Below, piece by piece: positions 34,119 to 41,887 of a DNA stretch of 64,000 bases (its first letter is position 1; each line of letters begins with the position of its first letter). The position numbers and the translations under genes are program-made. The stretch is from CAWFXC01 sp963819735 (GTDB taxonomy: Bacteria; Actinomycetota; Acidimicrobiia; IMCC26256; DASPTH01): contig CAWFXC010000002.1 of NCBI GenBank assembly GCA_963819735.1, positions 310,001 to 374,000 on the forward strand. The letters run 5' to 3'. The notes under the pieces are model-generated. The model was not told where the DNA came from, ran no database searches, and saw only the letters and a list, made by a program, of their open reading frames with translations.

Positions 34119-34394
34119 ATGGAACAACGTCGGCTCTGGCAGTTCGTCGCCTTCGCATCGGGAGCCGCCGCCGCGGCCGGAGTGCGCCGCGGCGCGGTGA
34201 CCCTCTGGCGGACGAGCACGCACGAGGATCCGCCCGAGAACCCGATCGGCCGCGACGTCGCGTGGCGCGACGCGCTGATCTGGGCGGTCGCGGTGGCCGT
34301 CGGCGCCGCCGTCGCGCGCGTGGTCGCGCAGCGCACCGCGGCCGCGGCCTGGAGCGCCGCCACCGGGTCCCCGCCCCCGGGCGTCGACGACTGA
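34119..34394 (+). CDS. Small membrane protein, DUF4235-like
   Basis: 91-aa protein with two hydrophobic helices: LWQFVAFASGAAAAAGVRRG and ALIWAVAVAVGAAVARVVAQ. The middle has LWRTSTHEDPPENP and the end WSAATGSPPPGVDD; the duplicated W-x-x-x-[ST]-G/H-x-x-PP arrangement resembles DUF4235 integral membrane proteins of actinomycetes. ATG 34119 is preferred over a GTG at 34086 because GAGCGG precedes it. It lies between a ligase gene and an SDR gene but looks unrelated to them. Function unknown. Confidence 0.75.
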   Translation: MEQRRLWQFVAFASGAAAAAGVRRGAVTLWRTSTHEDPPENPIGRDVAWRDALIWAVAVAVGAAVARVVAQRTAAAAWSAATGSPPPGVDD

Positions 34395-34416
34395 CGAGCC
34401 GCGCTCGCCGGGACGA

Positions 34417-34422
34417 TACGGT
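34417..34422 (+). promoter_or_regulatory. Candidate leaderless -10 (TACGGT)
   Basis: TACGGT ends 8 nt before ATG 34431 and no ribosome-binding site is visible. It is the same hexamer as on the minus strand at 28827-28822 and 44521-44516. Confidence 0.5.
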
Positions 34423-34430
34423 TCGTGCCC

Positions 34431-35186
34431 ATGGACCTGCAGTTGGCCGGCCAGCGCGCGATCGTCACCGGCGGAAGTCGTGGCATCGGCAAGGCGATCG
34501 CGCGGCAGCTCGCGTTCGAGGGGGTCGACGTCGGGATCGCCGCGCGCGACCAGTCGCGCATCGACGCGACCATCGTCGAGCTCGCGATCGAAACCGGACG
34601 CCAGGTCGTCGGCTGGTCGTGCGACACCGGTGACGACGACTCGGTGCGGAGCATGGTCGCCGGGCTGTCCGGTGTGCTGGGCGGCGTCGACATCCTCGTG
34701 AACGCGGCGGCGATGCCCGGCGGCGTCGTGGCGCCGCCCTCGCTGGCCGAGGTGACGACCGACGCCCTGTGGGACGAGGTGAACACCAAGGTGATGGGCT
34801 ACCTCCGGTGCGCCCGCGAGGTCGCGCCGGCCATGATCGAAGCGGGCTGGGGCCGCATCATCAACGTGGGCGGCCTCGCCGCCCGCCAGAGCGGCTCGAT
34901 CGTCGGCTCGGTGCGCAACGTCGCGGTCGCGGCGATGACCAAGAACCTCGCCGACGAGCTGGGCCATCAGGGGATCAACGTCACCGTCGTGCACCCGGGT
35001 GCCACCCGCACCGAACGCACGACCGACGCCGCCGCCGAGCGGGCCGCCGGAAACACGATCGGCCGGATCGTCGGCGCCGAGGAGGTCGCCGACGTCGTCG
35101 CCTTCCTCGCGTCGCCGCGGAGTGCGGCGATCACGGGCGACGCCATCGCCTGCGGCGGCGGCACCCGCGGCGCAATCTACTACTGA
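34431..35186 (+). CDS. SDR-family protein without the Ser-Tyr-Lys active site
   Basis: 251-aa SDR fold. The cofactor loop is intact (AIVTGGSRGIGKAIARQLA) and NAAAM replaces NNAG. Where SDRs have S..Y...K, this protein reads INVGGLAARQSGSIVGSVRN: Gly for Ser near 147, Gly159 for Tyr and Asn163 for Lys. It is therefore unlikely to use the standard SDR proton relay, yet the remaining fold and the C-terminal GDAIACGGGTRGAIYY are well formed. A different chemistry or a binding role is possible. Start ATG 34431 is supported by TACGGT 8 nt upstream. Convergent with a ligase gene 34 bp away. Confidence 0.88.
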   Translation: MDLQLAGQRAIVTGGSRGIGKAIARQLAFEGVDVGIAARDQSRIDATIVELAIETGRQVVGWSCDTGDDDSVRSMVAGLSGVLGGVDILVNAAAMPGGVVAPPSLAEVTTDALWDEVNTKVMGYLRCAREVAPAMIEAGWGRIINVGGLAARQSGSIVGSVRNVAVAAMTKNLADELGHQGINVTVVHPGATRTERTTDAAAERAAGNTIGRIVGAEEVADVVAFLASPRSAAITGDAIACGGGTRGAIYY

Positions 35187-35220
35187 GGCTCCCCCTGGGC
35201 GCATCGTTGCTGCGCCCGTG

Positions 35221-36918
35221 CTACTCGCCCGCGGTCTCTTCCCGTTCGAGCTCGTGCTTCATGATCTTGCCGGTGGCGGTGTAGGGCAGCGAGTCGCGGA
35301 ACTCGACGTAGGCCGGCACCTTGAAGCGGGCCAGCGACTGGGCGGCCCACTCCTGCACCTCGGCGACGCTCAGGTCGGCTCCCGCGCGCACCACCACGAA
35401 CGCTTTGACCTCCTGGCCGAGCGTGCGGTGGTCGACGCCGATCACCGCGGCGTCGTCGATGTCGGGATGCTCGAGCAATCGGTGCTCGATCTCCATGGGA
35501 TAGATGTTCTCGCCGCCGCGCAGGATGAGATCGCGCATGCGGCTCTCCATGTAGAGCACGTCGTTCTCGATGCGGCCGTAGTCGCCGGTGAGATACCAAC
35601 GGTCGTCGTCGAGCACCGCCGCGGTCGCCTCGGGGTTGTCCCAGTAACCGAGGAACGTGAACGCCCCCCGCAGGCAGATCTCACCGATCTCGCCCTCGCC
35701 CAACACGGTGCCGTCCTCGTCGCGGATCTGCACTTCCATCGCGGGCCACGGCGCGCCTACCGAGTCGCGGTATTTGAGGTAGCGCTCGCCGAACAACAGC
35801 GTGCCGGCGCCCATGCACTCGGTCATGCCGTACCCGTTCGAGAGCCCGGCGGTCGGGATGCGCTCGTTGAGGATCCGCATGAGCTCGGGCGGGTAGGGCG
35901 CGCCGCCGGAGCTGATGCCGGTCAGGCTGGAGAGATCGAAGCGATCGAACTCGGGATGCTCGAGCATGCGCCAGAACTGCGTGGGGACGCCCGACCACGT
36001 GGTGACGCGGTAGCGCTCGGTGAGCTCGAGGTGCGTGAGCGGGTCCCACCGCCCGACCGGCGGGAACACGAGCGTGGTACCGAAGCGCGGGCCCGTGCAC
36101 AACAGCGGCGCGGTGCCGGAGATGTGGAAGAACGGTGACCCACAGATCGCCACCGGCGGGTTCGGCGCCGGCGGTGGACCACCCGCCGCGAGTGTGACCG
36201 CCGCCCGGCCGAGCGCGCTGCTCGTACCGAACATGATCATGTTGCGATGCGAGAGCGTCGCGCCCTTCGGGCGGCCGGTCGTGCCGCTCGTGAACAGGAT
36301 GATGAACGGATCGTCTTCGTCGAGCGGGACGTCGGGCAGGAGTGCGTCGGTGTCGTTGCGGACCGCGACCTGCGCCGCGAGATCGTCGAAGAGCACGACG
36401 GGGATGTCGGTGGGAGTCGCGCCCGCCTCCGTGAGGCGATCGAGTCGCGGTTGGTCGCAGAACAGGACCTTGGGCTGCGACAGCTCGATGCCGTACGCCA
36501 GCTCGGGCCCCGTCCACCAGCCGTTGAGACCGGCGACGATGGCACCGGAGCAGATCGCCGCCCACTCCGTGAGCGCGTAGGTGAGGCTGTTGGCACCGGC
36601 GAACGCGACCCGGTCGCCCTTCTCCACGCCGTACTCGTCGGCGAGTACCGCGGCGATCGCCGCCACCCGCGCCGGGGTCTCCGCGAACGTGACCGTCTCG
36701 TCGGGGAACACGAAGTAGGGACGGTCGCCGAACTGCGACGCGGCGTCGGTGAGCACCTGGCGCAGGTTCTCCTGCCGTTGGGCGAACACCTTGACGCGCG
36801 TGCCGAGCACGTCTTCCTCCACCAGCTCGAACACCGCGCCGGGCCCGCACAACACCGCGAACTGATCCTCGGAGAGGAGCTCGTCGTCGTACCAGCGGAG
36901 CGTGATCGGGTCGGGCAT
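35221..36918 (-). CDS. AMP-dependent acyl-CoA synthetase (FadD-like)
   Basis: 565-aa ANL ligase. Motifs: FTSGTTGRPKGATLSH, NGYGMTECMGAG, WYLTGDYGRIENDVLYMESR, RMRDLILRGGENIYPMEIE and TATGKIMKHELERE with the catalytic lysine. ATG 36918 overlaps the stop of the amidohydrolase gene just upstream (ATGA), so the two are translationally coupled; the ligase may activate the acid released by the amidohydrolase-fold partner. The N-terminus, LRWYDDELLSEDQFAV, is longer than usual. Specificity unknown. Confidence 0.95.
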   Translation of the reverse strand: MPDPITLRWYDDELLSEDQFAVLCGPGAVFELVEEDVLGTRVKVFAQRQENLRQVLTDAASQFGDRPYFVFPDETVTFAETPARVAAIAAVLADEYGVEKGDRVAFAGANSLTYALTEWAAICSGAIVAGLNGWWTGPELAYGIELSQPKVLFCDQPRLDRLTEAGATPTDIPVVLFDDLAAQVAVRNDTDALLPDVPLDEDDPFIILFTSGTTGRPKGATLSHRNMIMFGTSSALGRAAVTLAAGGPPPAPNPPVAICGSPFFHISGTAPLLCTGPRFGTTLVFPPVGRWDPLTHLELTERYRVTTWSGVPTQFWRMLEHPEFDRFDLSSLTGISSGGAPYPPELMRILNERIPTAGLSNGYGMTECMGAGTLLFGERYLKYRDSVGAPWPAMEVQIRDEDGTVLGEGEIGEICLRGAFTFLGYWDNPEATAAVLDDDRWYLTGDYGRIENDVLYMESRMRDLILRGGENIYPMEIEHRLLEHPDIDDAAVIGVDHRTLGQEVKAFVVVRAGADLSVAEVQEWAAQSLARFKVPAYVEFRDSLPYTATGKIMKHELEREETAGE

Positions 36919-37784
36919 CAGGTGAGCTTGAGCACGCGCGCCGCGTTCTCGCGCAGGAACTTCGGCCACACGTGATCACGGAACGGCACGTTCACCATGT
37001 CGCCCATGATGCGGTCGAGGGTGAGCCCCATCGGGAAGTAACCGGCGTAGATGATCTTGTCGGCGCCGCGCGTGTTGGCGTAGTTGATGATGTCCTTCGG
37101 GTAGTGCTTGGGCGCGAAGGCGCTGGTGCAGTAGTGCAAACCCGGCCACTTGAGCATGAGCTTCACTGCCAGCTCGGTCCACGGCTCACAGCCGTGCCGG
37201 GTGACGAACACGAGATCGGGGAAGTCGTACATCACGTCGTCGATGTAGTCGACGCGTTGCACGTCGAACTTCAGGCGGGGCCCGGCGACGCCGGCATTGA
37301 CCCAGGCCGAGATGCCGAGCTCACAGCACTTCGCGTAGATCGGGTACATCTGCGGGGCGTTGATCGCCACCTGCGGGAAGAGCCCGCACGGGAACACGTC
37401 GACGGCGCGGATGTCCCACTTCTCGTGGCCCTCCACGATCTTCTCGAGCGAGCCCATGATGTCGTTGGGGTCGACGCTCAGCGCGGCGATGAAGCGGTCG
37501 GGGTGCTGCTCGAGCGCGCGCTGCGAGTTCTCGCTGCCGATGCCGATGAGGCCCTTCTCGATGTTGTGCTTGTCCATCTCGCGCAGCGTGACGAGGACCG
37601 GATCCTCATCGGAATCGTGCTCGTCGGGCACGTCCTTGAACATGTACTCGACCGGGAACTTGTACTCGTCCTTCGACTGCGTGTCCTTCGTCTGCTTGGT
37701 GATGAACGAGTAGAGCTCCTTCTTGTCCTTGATCGGGAAGCTGATCATGCAGTCGATGATCGGAACGTCGGTCGGCATGGCCAT
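36918..37784 (-). CDS. Short amidohydrolase-2 family protein with an atypical metal motif
   Basis: 288-aa TIM-barrel type protein, shorter than the 400-aa paralogues here. It has the barrel pattern DRFIAALSVDPND, SAWVNAGVAGPR, LVFVTRHGCEPWTELAVKLM and ADKIIYAGYFPMGLTLDRIM. The N-terminal strand reads PIIDCMISFPIKDK, so the usual D/H-x-H pair is missing, and the C-terminal metal Asp position reads YAGYFPMG, also without an acidic residue. A metal-independent or lost activity is therefore possible. ATG 37784 follows AGAGG by 8 nt. It is coupled to the ligase gene downstream. Confidence 0.85.
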   Translation of the reverse strand: MAMPTDVPIIDCMISFPIKDKKELYSFITKQTKDTQSKDEYKFPVEYMFKDVPDEHDSDEDPVLVTLREMDKHNIEKGLIGIGSENSQRALEQHPDRFIAALSVDPNDIMGSLEKIVEGHEKWDIRAVDVFPCGLFPQVAINAPQMYPIYAKCCELGISAWVNAGVAGPRLKFDVQRVDYIDDVMYDFPDLVFVTRHGCEPWTELAVKLMLKWPGLHYCTSAFAPKHYPKDIINYANTRGADKIIYAGYFPMGLTLDRIMGDMVNVPFRDHVWPKFLRENAARVLKLT

Positions 37785-37823
37785 CGGGCGAACCTCTTTC
37801 GGTCGGAAACACCAGGTCTACTT

Positions 37824-37876
37824 CCGAACTTGCGTCGTTCGAGGCCCCTAAAGGGCCTTTCGCGACGCAAGTTCGG
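37824..37876. repeat. Dispersed palindromic element, best copy
   Basis: CCGAACTTGCGTCG (37824-37837) and CGACGCAAGTTCGG (37863-37876) are perfect 14-bp inverted arms. Inside them AGGCCC (37842-37847) and GGGCCT (37853-37858) make a second stem with loop CTAAA. The element can fold as a two-tier hairpin on either strand. It lies between two minus-strand genes, 3' of the SDR gene at 37898-38641. No T-run follows. Confidence 0.88.
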
Positions 37877-37897
37877 GGCTCGGGGCGGCGATTTCGT

Positions 37898-38641
37898 TCA
37901 GGTCGTGACGGAGCCGCCGTTGATCTCGATGGTCTGGCCGGTCACCCACGCGCCCTCGGATGCGAGCCACACCGCGGCCGCCCCGACCTCGCGTCCGGTG
38001 CCGAGGCGTCCGATCGGGTTCAGCTTGCGGATGTGCTCTTCGGGGATGCGGGTGGCGTTGTTCTCCATCATCCCGAGCGCCAGCGTGTTGGCGGTCACCC
38101 CGAACCGCGCCGTCTCGACCGCGAGGTGACGCATGAAGCTGATGGCGCCGCCCTTCCCTGCGGCGTACATCGACACGCCGATGCCGAGCCCGACGGTGCC
38201 CGCGCCCGAGGAGATGGTGACCACGCGACCGAAGCCGCGGTCGCACATGCCGTCCACGGTCGCGCTCACGCAATTGAGCACGCCGAACAGGTTCAACTCG
38301 ATGCTGTCGCGCCACTCCTCGGGTTGGAGGTCGCGGAACTGCGCCGCCTTCATCGTGAACGCGATGCCGGCGTTGTTCACGAGGATGTCCACGGGGCCGA
38401 GATCCTGCTCGATCTGCGCGACGCCCTTGCGCACGCCTTCGAGGTCGGTCACGTCGAACGGTGCCGCCACGGCCTGCCCGCCGTCGGCGACGATCCCCGT
38501 CGCGGTGGCTTCCGCCCGCTCCGGGAAGAAGTCGTTGACCGCGACCGCGGCGCCCGCCTCGGCCAGGGTGGCGGCGATGCCGGCACCGATGCTCTGCCCG
38601 GCGCCGGTGACGAGCGCGACCCGGCCCGTGAGATCGAACAT
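37898..38641 (-). CDS. Short-chain dehydrogenase/reductase
   Basis: 247-aa classical SDR: ALVTGAGQSIGAGIAATLAE, LVNNAGIAFTM, VVTISSGAGTVG with catalytic Ser, MYAAGKGGAISF with Tyr and Lys, and VWLASEGAWVTGQTIEINGG at the end. ATG 38641 follows GGGAGG. It diverges from another SDR gene at 38748; a 14-bp dyad lies in the gap. Closest in style to beta-ketoacyl reductase-type (FabG-like) members acting in hydroxyacyl-CoA oxidation. Confidence 0.94.
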   Translation of the reverse strand: MFDLTGRVALVTGAGQSIGAGIAATLAEAGAAVAVNDFFPERAEATATGIVADGGQAVAAPFDVTDLEGVRKGVAQIEQDLGPVDILVNNAGIAFTMKAAQFRDLQPEEWRDSIELNLFGVLNCVSATVDGMCDRGFGRVVTISSGAGTVGLGIGVSMYAAGKGGAISFMRHLAVETARFGVTANTLALGMMENNATRIPEEHIRKLNPIGRLGTGREVGAAAVWLASEGAWVTGQTIEINGGSVTT

Positions 38642-38653
38642 GCTGCCTCCCGT

Positions 38654-38667
38654 GGAGCGAGCGCTCC
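38654..38667. promoter_or_regulatory. Inverted repeat GGAGCG-AG-CGCTCC between divergent SDR genes
   Basis: Perfect 6-bp arms around AG in the 106-bp divergent gap. It lies just upstream of the minus-strand ribosome site. TACGGT at about 38704-38709 is a candidate -10 for the plus gene. Operator role is inferred. Confidence 0.4.
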
Positions 38668-38747
38668 GGGCGGGTGGCCCCCCATGGACCCCTTTCGATA
38701 CCTTACGGTCCGCTCGCGTTTCGCCGCACGTCGACGTTGGAGGGACC

Positions 38748-39536
38748 ATGCCCGGCTCGGGAATGCTCGCAGGCCAGGTCGCCATCGTGACCGGGATCGG
38801 CCCGGGGATGGGCCGCAGCATCGCGCTCCTCTTCGCCGAGCACGGCGCCGACGTCGTGTTGGGAGCTCGCAGCAAGGACTACCTCGCGAAGGTGGCCGAC
38901 GAAGTGAGCGCGTTCGGCCGTGAGTCGCTCTCGGTGCCCACCGACATCTCCGATCCCGCGCAGTGCGACCGCTTGGTCGACGCCACGCTCGAACGGTTCG
39001 GCGGCGTCGACGTGTTCGTGCAGAACGGTCACCACGCGGGCGACTGGAAAGCGGTCACCGACGCCGAGCCCGCCGACTGGCGCCAGATCATGGAAGTCAA
39101 CTTCTGGGGCGCGTTCACCATCGCCCGACGCGTGATCCCCTCGATGACCGAGCGCGGCGGCGGCCGGATCGTGCTCGTGAACTCGGGGGCCGCGCTGCGC
39201 AACCCGCCGACCATGGGCGCCTACTCAGCGTCGAAGTCGGCGCTCGGCAGCCTGGCCCGCACCCTCGCGGTCGAGGTCGGCCACTCCGGGATCCTGGTGA
39301 ACAGCCTCACGCTGGGGCCGGTGGCGGGCGAGAACCAGTTCCAGATCTTCGACGACGACGTCGACCGCGCCGAAGCCGAGCGGCTGCTCGAGGAGAAGGG
39401 CCGCGCCCTCCCGCTCGGGCACATCCCCACGCCCGACGAGTGTGCGGGCTCGGTGCTGTTCCTCGCCTCACCGTTGTCGGCCGCGGTCACCGGCCAGGAC
39501 CTGGTGGTGAACGGCGGTCAGTGGGTCACCGTCTGA
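38748..39536 (+). CDS. Short-chain dehydrogenase/reductase
   Basis: 262-aa SDR: AIVTGIGPGMGRSIALLFAE (glycine motif in the GPGMG form), FVQNGHHAG in the NNAG place, LVNSGAALRNPP with Ser, and YSASKSALGSL with Tyr and Lys. The variant N-x-G-H-H motif separates it from the FabG-like neighbours. ATG 38748 follows GGAGGG. Divergent from the SDR gene at 37898-38641 and convergent with the one at 39571-40491. Confidence 0.93.
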   Translation: MPGSGMLAGQVAIVTGIGPGMGRSIALLFAEHGADVVLGARSKDYLAKVADEVSAFGRESLSVPTDISDPAQCDRLVDATLERFGGVDVFVQNGHHAGDWKAVTDAEPADWRQIMEVNFWGAFTIARRVIPSMTERGGGRIVLVNSGAALRNPPTMGAYSASKSALGSLARTLAVEVGHSGILVNSLTLGPVAGENQFQIFDDDVDRAEAERLLEEKGRALPLGHIPTPDECAGSVLFLASPLSAAVTGQDLVVNGGQWVTV

Positions 39537-39570
39537 CGCGTCCCACCCGGCTGCGCCCGCGGTCGGTCGC

Positions 39571-40491
39571 TCAGACGGGCGGGAAATTCATGCCCCGGTG
39601 ACGGGTCTCGAAGATGTCGGTGGCGAACAGCGCGCCGAGGCTGTCGGCGTCCCACGGCTTGCCGTCGGACGACACGGCCTTGCGCTCGCGCCAGCCCTCC
39701 ATCCAGATGATGCGGTCGTGGATCACCCGGATGACCTGGCCGGTCACGTAGTCGGCTTCGCCGCTGGCCAGCCACGCCACCACCGGCGAGCTGTTCTTCG
39801 GGTCCATCGCGTTCCACTCGCCCTCGGCGACGTCGTCGGGCTCGAACGCCTCGCCCGCGCCCGGCATCGTTGCGGTGATGCGCGTGAGCCCGGCGGGGCC
39901 GATGCAGTTGGCGGTGACGCCCAAGCGGTACAGCTCCTGCGCCAGCGTGAGGGTGAGGCCCACGATCGCGGCCTTCGCCGTCGCGTAGCTCGTCTGGCCG
40001 AAGTTGCCACCGAGACCGGCGCCGGACGTGGTGTTGATGATGCGACCGTGAACCGTCTCACCCGCCTTCGCCTGGTCGCGCCAGTACTTGGCCGCGAAGT
40101 GCGACGTCGACCACGTGCCGCGCACGTGCACGCGCATGACCGCGTCCCAGTCGTCGACCTTCGAGTTCCAGATGGCGGCGTCGCGCACGATGCCGGCGTT
40201 GTTCACGAGGATGTCGAGCCGGCCGAACGTGTTGATCGCCTGCTCGATCAGCTCACCGCACTGCTCGTGGTCGGAGACGTCGCCGTAGTTCGACGCCGCC
40301 ACGCCCCCGCGCCCCTCGACCAACTTGACGGTGTCGTCGGCGGCGCGTCCCGAACCTTCGCCGGTGACACTGCCGCCGAGGTCGTTGACCACGACCTTCG
40401 CCCCGTGCTTGGCCAGCTCCATCGCGTGGCCCCGGCCGATGCCGTGCCCCGCGCCGGTGACGATCGCTACCTTGCCGTCGAGCAGTCCCAC
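39571..40491 (-). CDS. SDR similar to the dehydrogenase unit of multifunctional enzyme type 2
   Basis: 306-aa SDR, longer than its neighbours. KVAIVTGAGHGIGRGHAMEL, VVVNDLGGSVTGEGSG and DDTVKLVEGRGGVAASNYGD are characteristic of the (3R)-hydroxyacyl-CoA dehydrogenase group related to HSD17B4/MFE-2. Catalytic residues are in INTTSGAGLGGNFGQ and YATAKAAIVGL. The C-terminal extension (IIWMEGWRERKAV, DIFETRHRGMNFPPV) is also seen in actinobacterial members. It could oxidise the R-hydroxyacyl-CoAs made by a MaoC-type hydratase such as the one at 50380-51672. GTG 40491 follows GGTGGAG. Divergent from a CoA-transferase gene. Confidence 0.93.
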   Translation of the reverse strand: MGLLDGKVAIVTGAGHGIGRGHAMELAKHGAKVVVNDLGGSVTGEGSGRAADDTVKLVEGRGGVAASNYGDVSDHEQCGELIEQAINTFGRLDILVNNAGIVRDAAIWNSKVDDWDAVMRVHVRGTWSTSHFAAKYWRDQAKAGETVHGRIINTTSGAGLGGNFGQTSYATAKAAIVGLTLTLAQELYRLGVTANCIGPAGLTRITATMPGAGEAFEPDDVAEGEWNAMDPKNSSPVVAWLASGEADYVTGQVIRVIHDRIIWMEGWRERKAVSSDGKPWDADSLGALFATDIFETRHRGMNFPPV

Positions 40492-40649
40492 AACTCCACC
40501 TCTCCGAAGCTTCCCAATCCAATTCGAGTTCGAGTTCCGCTGAGGCCCACTTCTCGGAGACCGGGCCGCAGCGGCCGGGCCCCGGGCGAACCATCGGGCG
40601 CCGGATTGTATGTTCTCCGCATGCGAGCGAGCCCGTCCGGGGCATCCCT

Positions 40650-41887
40650 GTGAGCGACGCCGCGGCTCCCACCGCCGCCGCACCGCCGACCCCTGCTCAC
40701 CCGACCGCGGCTCCCCCAACCGCGCTGGCGGGCGTGCGGGTGCTGGATCTCGCCACCCTCTTCCCGGCGCCCCTGCTGGCGGCGATGCTGGGCGACCTCG
40801 GGGCCGACGTCGTGAAGGTGGAACCGGCAGGCGGCGATCCGCTGCGGTTCGTCGGCGAGATGCACGGCGACCGCTCGTACGTGTGGGCGCTGGCGGGGCG
40901 CAACAAGCGGTCGGTGCGGGTCGACTTCGACACCCCCGAAGGCATCGACCTCGTGCAGCGTCTCACCGCGGTGGCCGACGTCGTGGTGGTGAACCAGCCC
41001 CCGAAGATCCTCGCCCGGTGGGGTTGCGCCTACCCGGACATCGCGGCGCGGAACCCGCGCGCGGTCGTGGTGTCGGTGTCGGGCTTCGGGGTCGACGGGC
41101 CCTACGCCGACCGTCCCGGCAATGGCACGTTGGCCGAGGCCTACGCCGGGCTCACGTACATGACCGGCGACGCCGACGGACCCCCGATGCTCCCGTCGGT
41201 GCCGGTGGGCGACGTGATGGGCGCGATCGCCGGGATCAGCGGCGTGCTCGCCGCGCTCTACTGGCGCGACGCCAACGGCGGCACCGGCCAACTCGTCGAC
41301 GTGAGCATGTTCGAGTCGGTCCTGCCGTTCCTCGGCCCCGCGATGGTGGCGTGGTCGGCGGGCGATCCACCGCCGGCGCGCACCGGGAGCCGCGTACCCG
41401 GCGCGGTCCCGCGCAACGTGTACGCGACCGCCGACGGACGATGGCTGGCGGTGTCGGGCGCCACCGATGCGCAGGTCGGCCGCATGCTCGAACTGATCGG
41501 TGCCGACACCCCCGAGCACCGGGCCCGGTTCGCGCACTCGGCCGACCGACTGCGCCACGGCGACGACCTCGACGCGCTCGTCGCCACGTGGATCCGCGCG
41601 CACGACGCCGACACCGTGCTCGAGCAGCTCCTCGCCGCTCCGCATCCCCGCGGTGCCGGTCAACGACCTCGCGCGGCTGGTCGCCGACCCCCACGTGATC
41701 GCGCGCGAGCGTCACCGAGATCGACGACGCCGATCTCGGCCGTGTACACCTGCCGTCACCGCAGCCCACGCTGCGCGCCACCCCGGGCCGTATCCACCAC
41801 ACCGGGCCGGCCCTCGGCGCCCACACCGACGAAGTCACGCGTGACTGGCTCAGCACCGCAGCAACGACCAAGGAGACCCGACCGTGA
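40650..41887 (+). CDS. CaiB/BaiF family III CoA-transferase, two frameshifts near the 3' end
   Basis: About 411 aa when repaired. After a Pro/Ala/Thr-rich tail, LAGVRVLDLATLFPAPLLAA starts the fold; LGADVVKVEPAGGDPLRFVG, GRNKRSVRVDFDTPEG and NGGTGQLVDVSMFESVLPFL are family motifs, the conserved Asp lying in VDVSMFES. The frame is broken at about 41640 (continues one base over as RIPAVPVNDLARLVADPHVI) and again at about 41708 (continues VTEIDDADLGRVHLP, ending KETRP at 41885-41887). Both are +1 shifts, as at the other broken genes here. The repaired stop overlaps the GTG of the ligase gene. Transfers CoA between acids, or racemises 2-methylacyl-CoA. Confidence 0.9.

Noticed and set aside
37824..37876. 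Classical rho-independent terminator
   Set aside because: The hairpin is strong but has no following T-run on either strand, and copies occur at sites with different gene orientations; a dispersed palindrome fits better.
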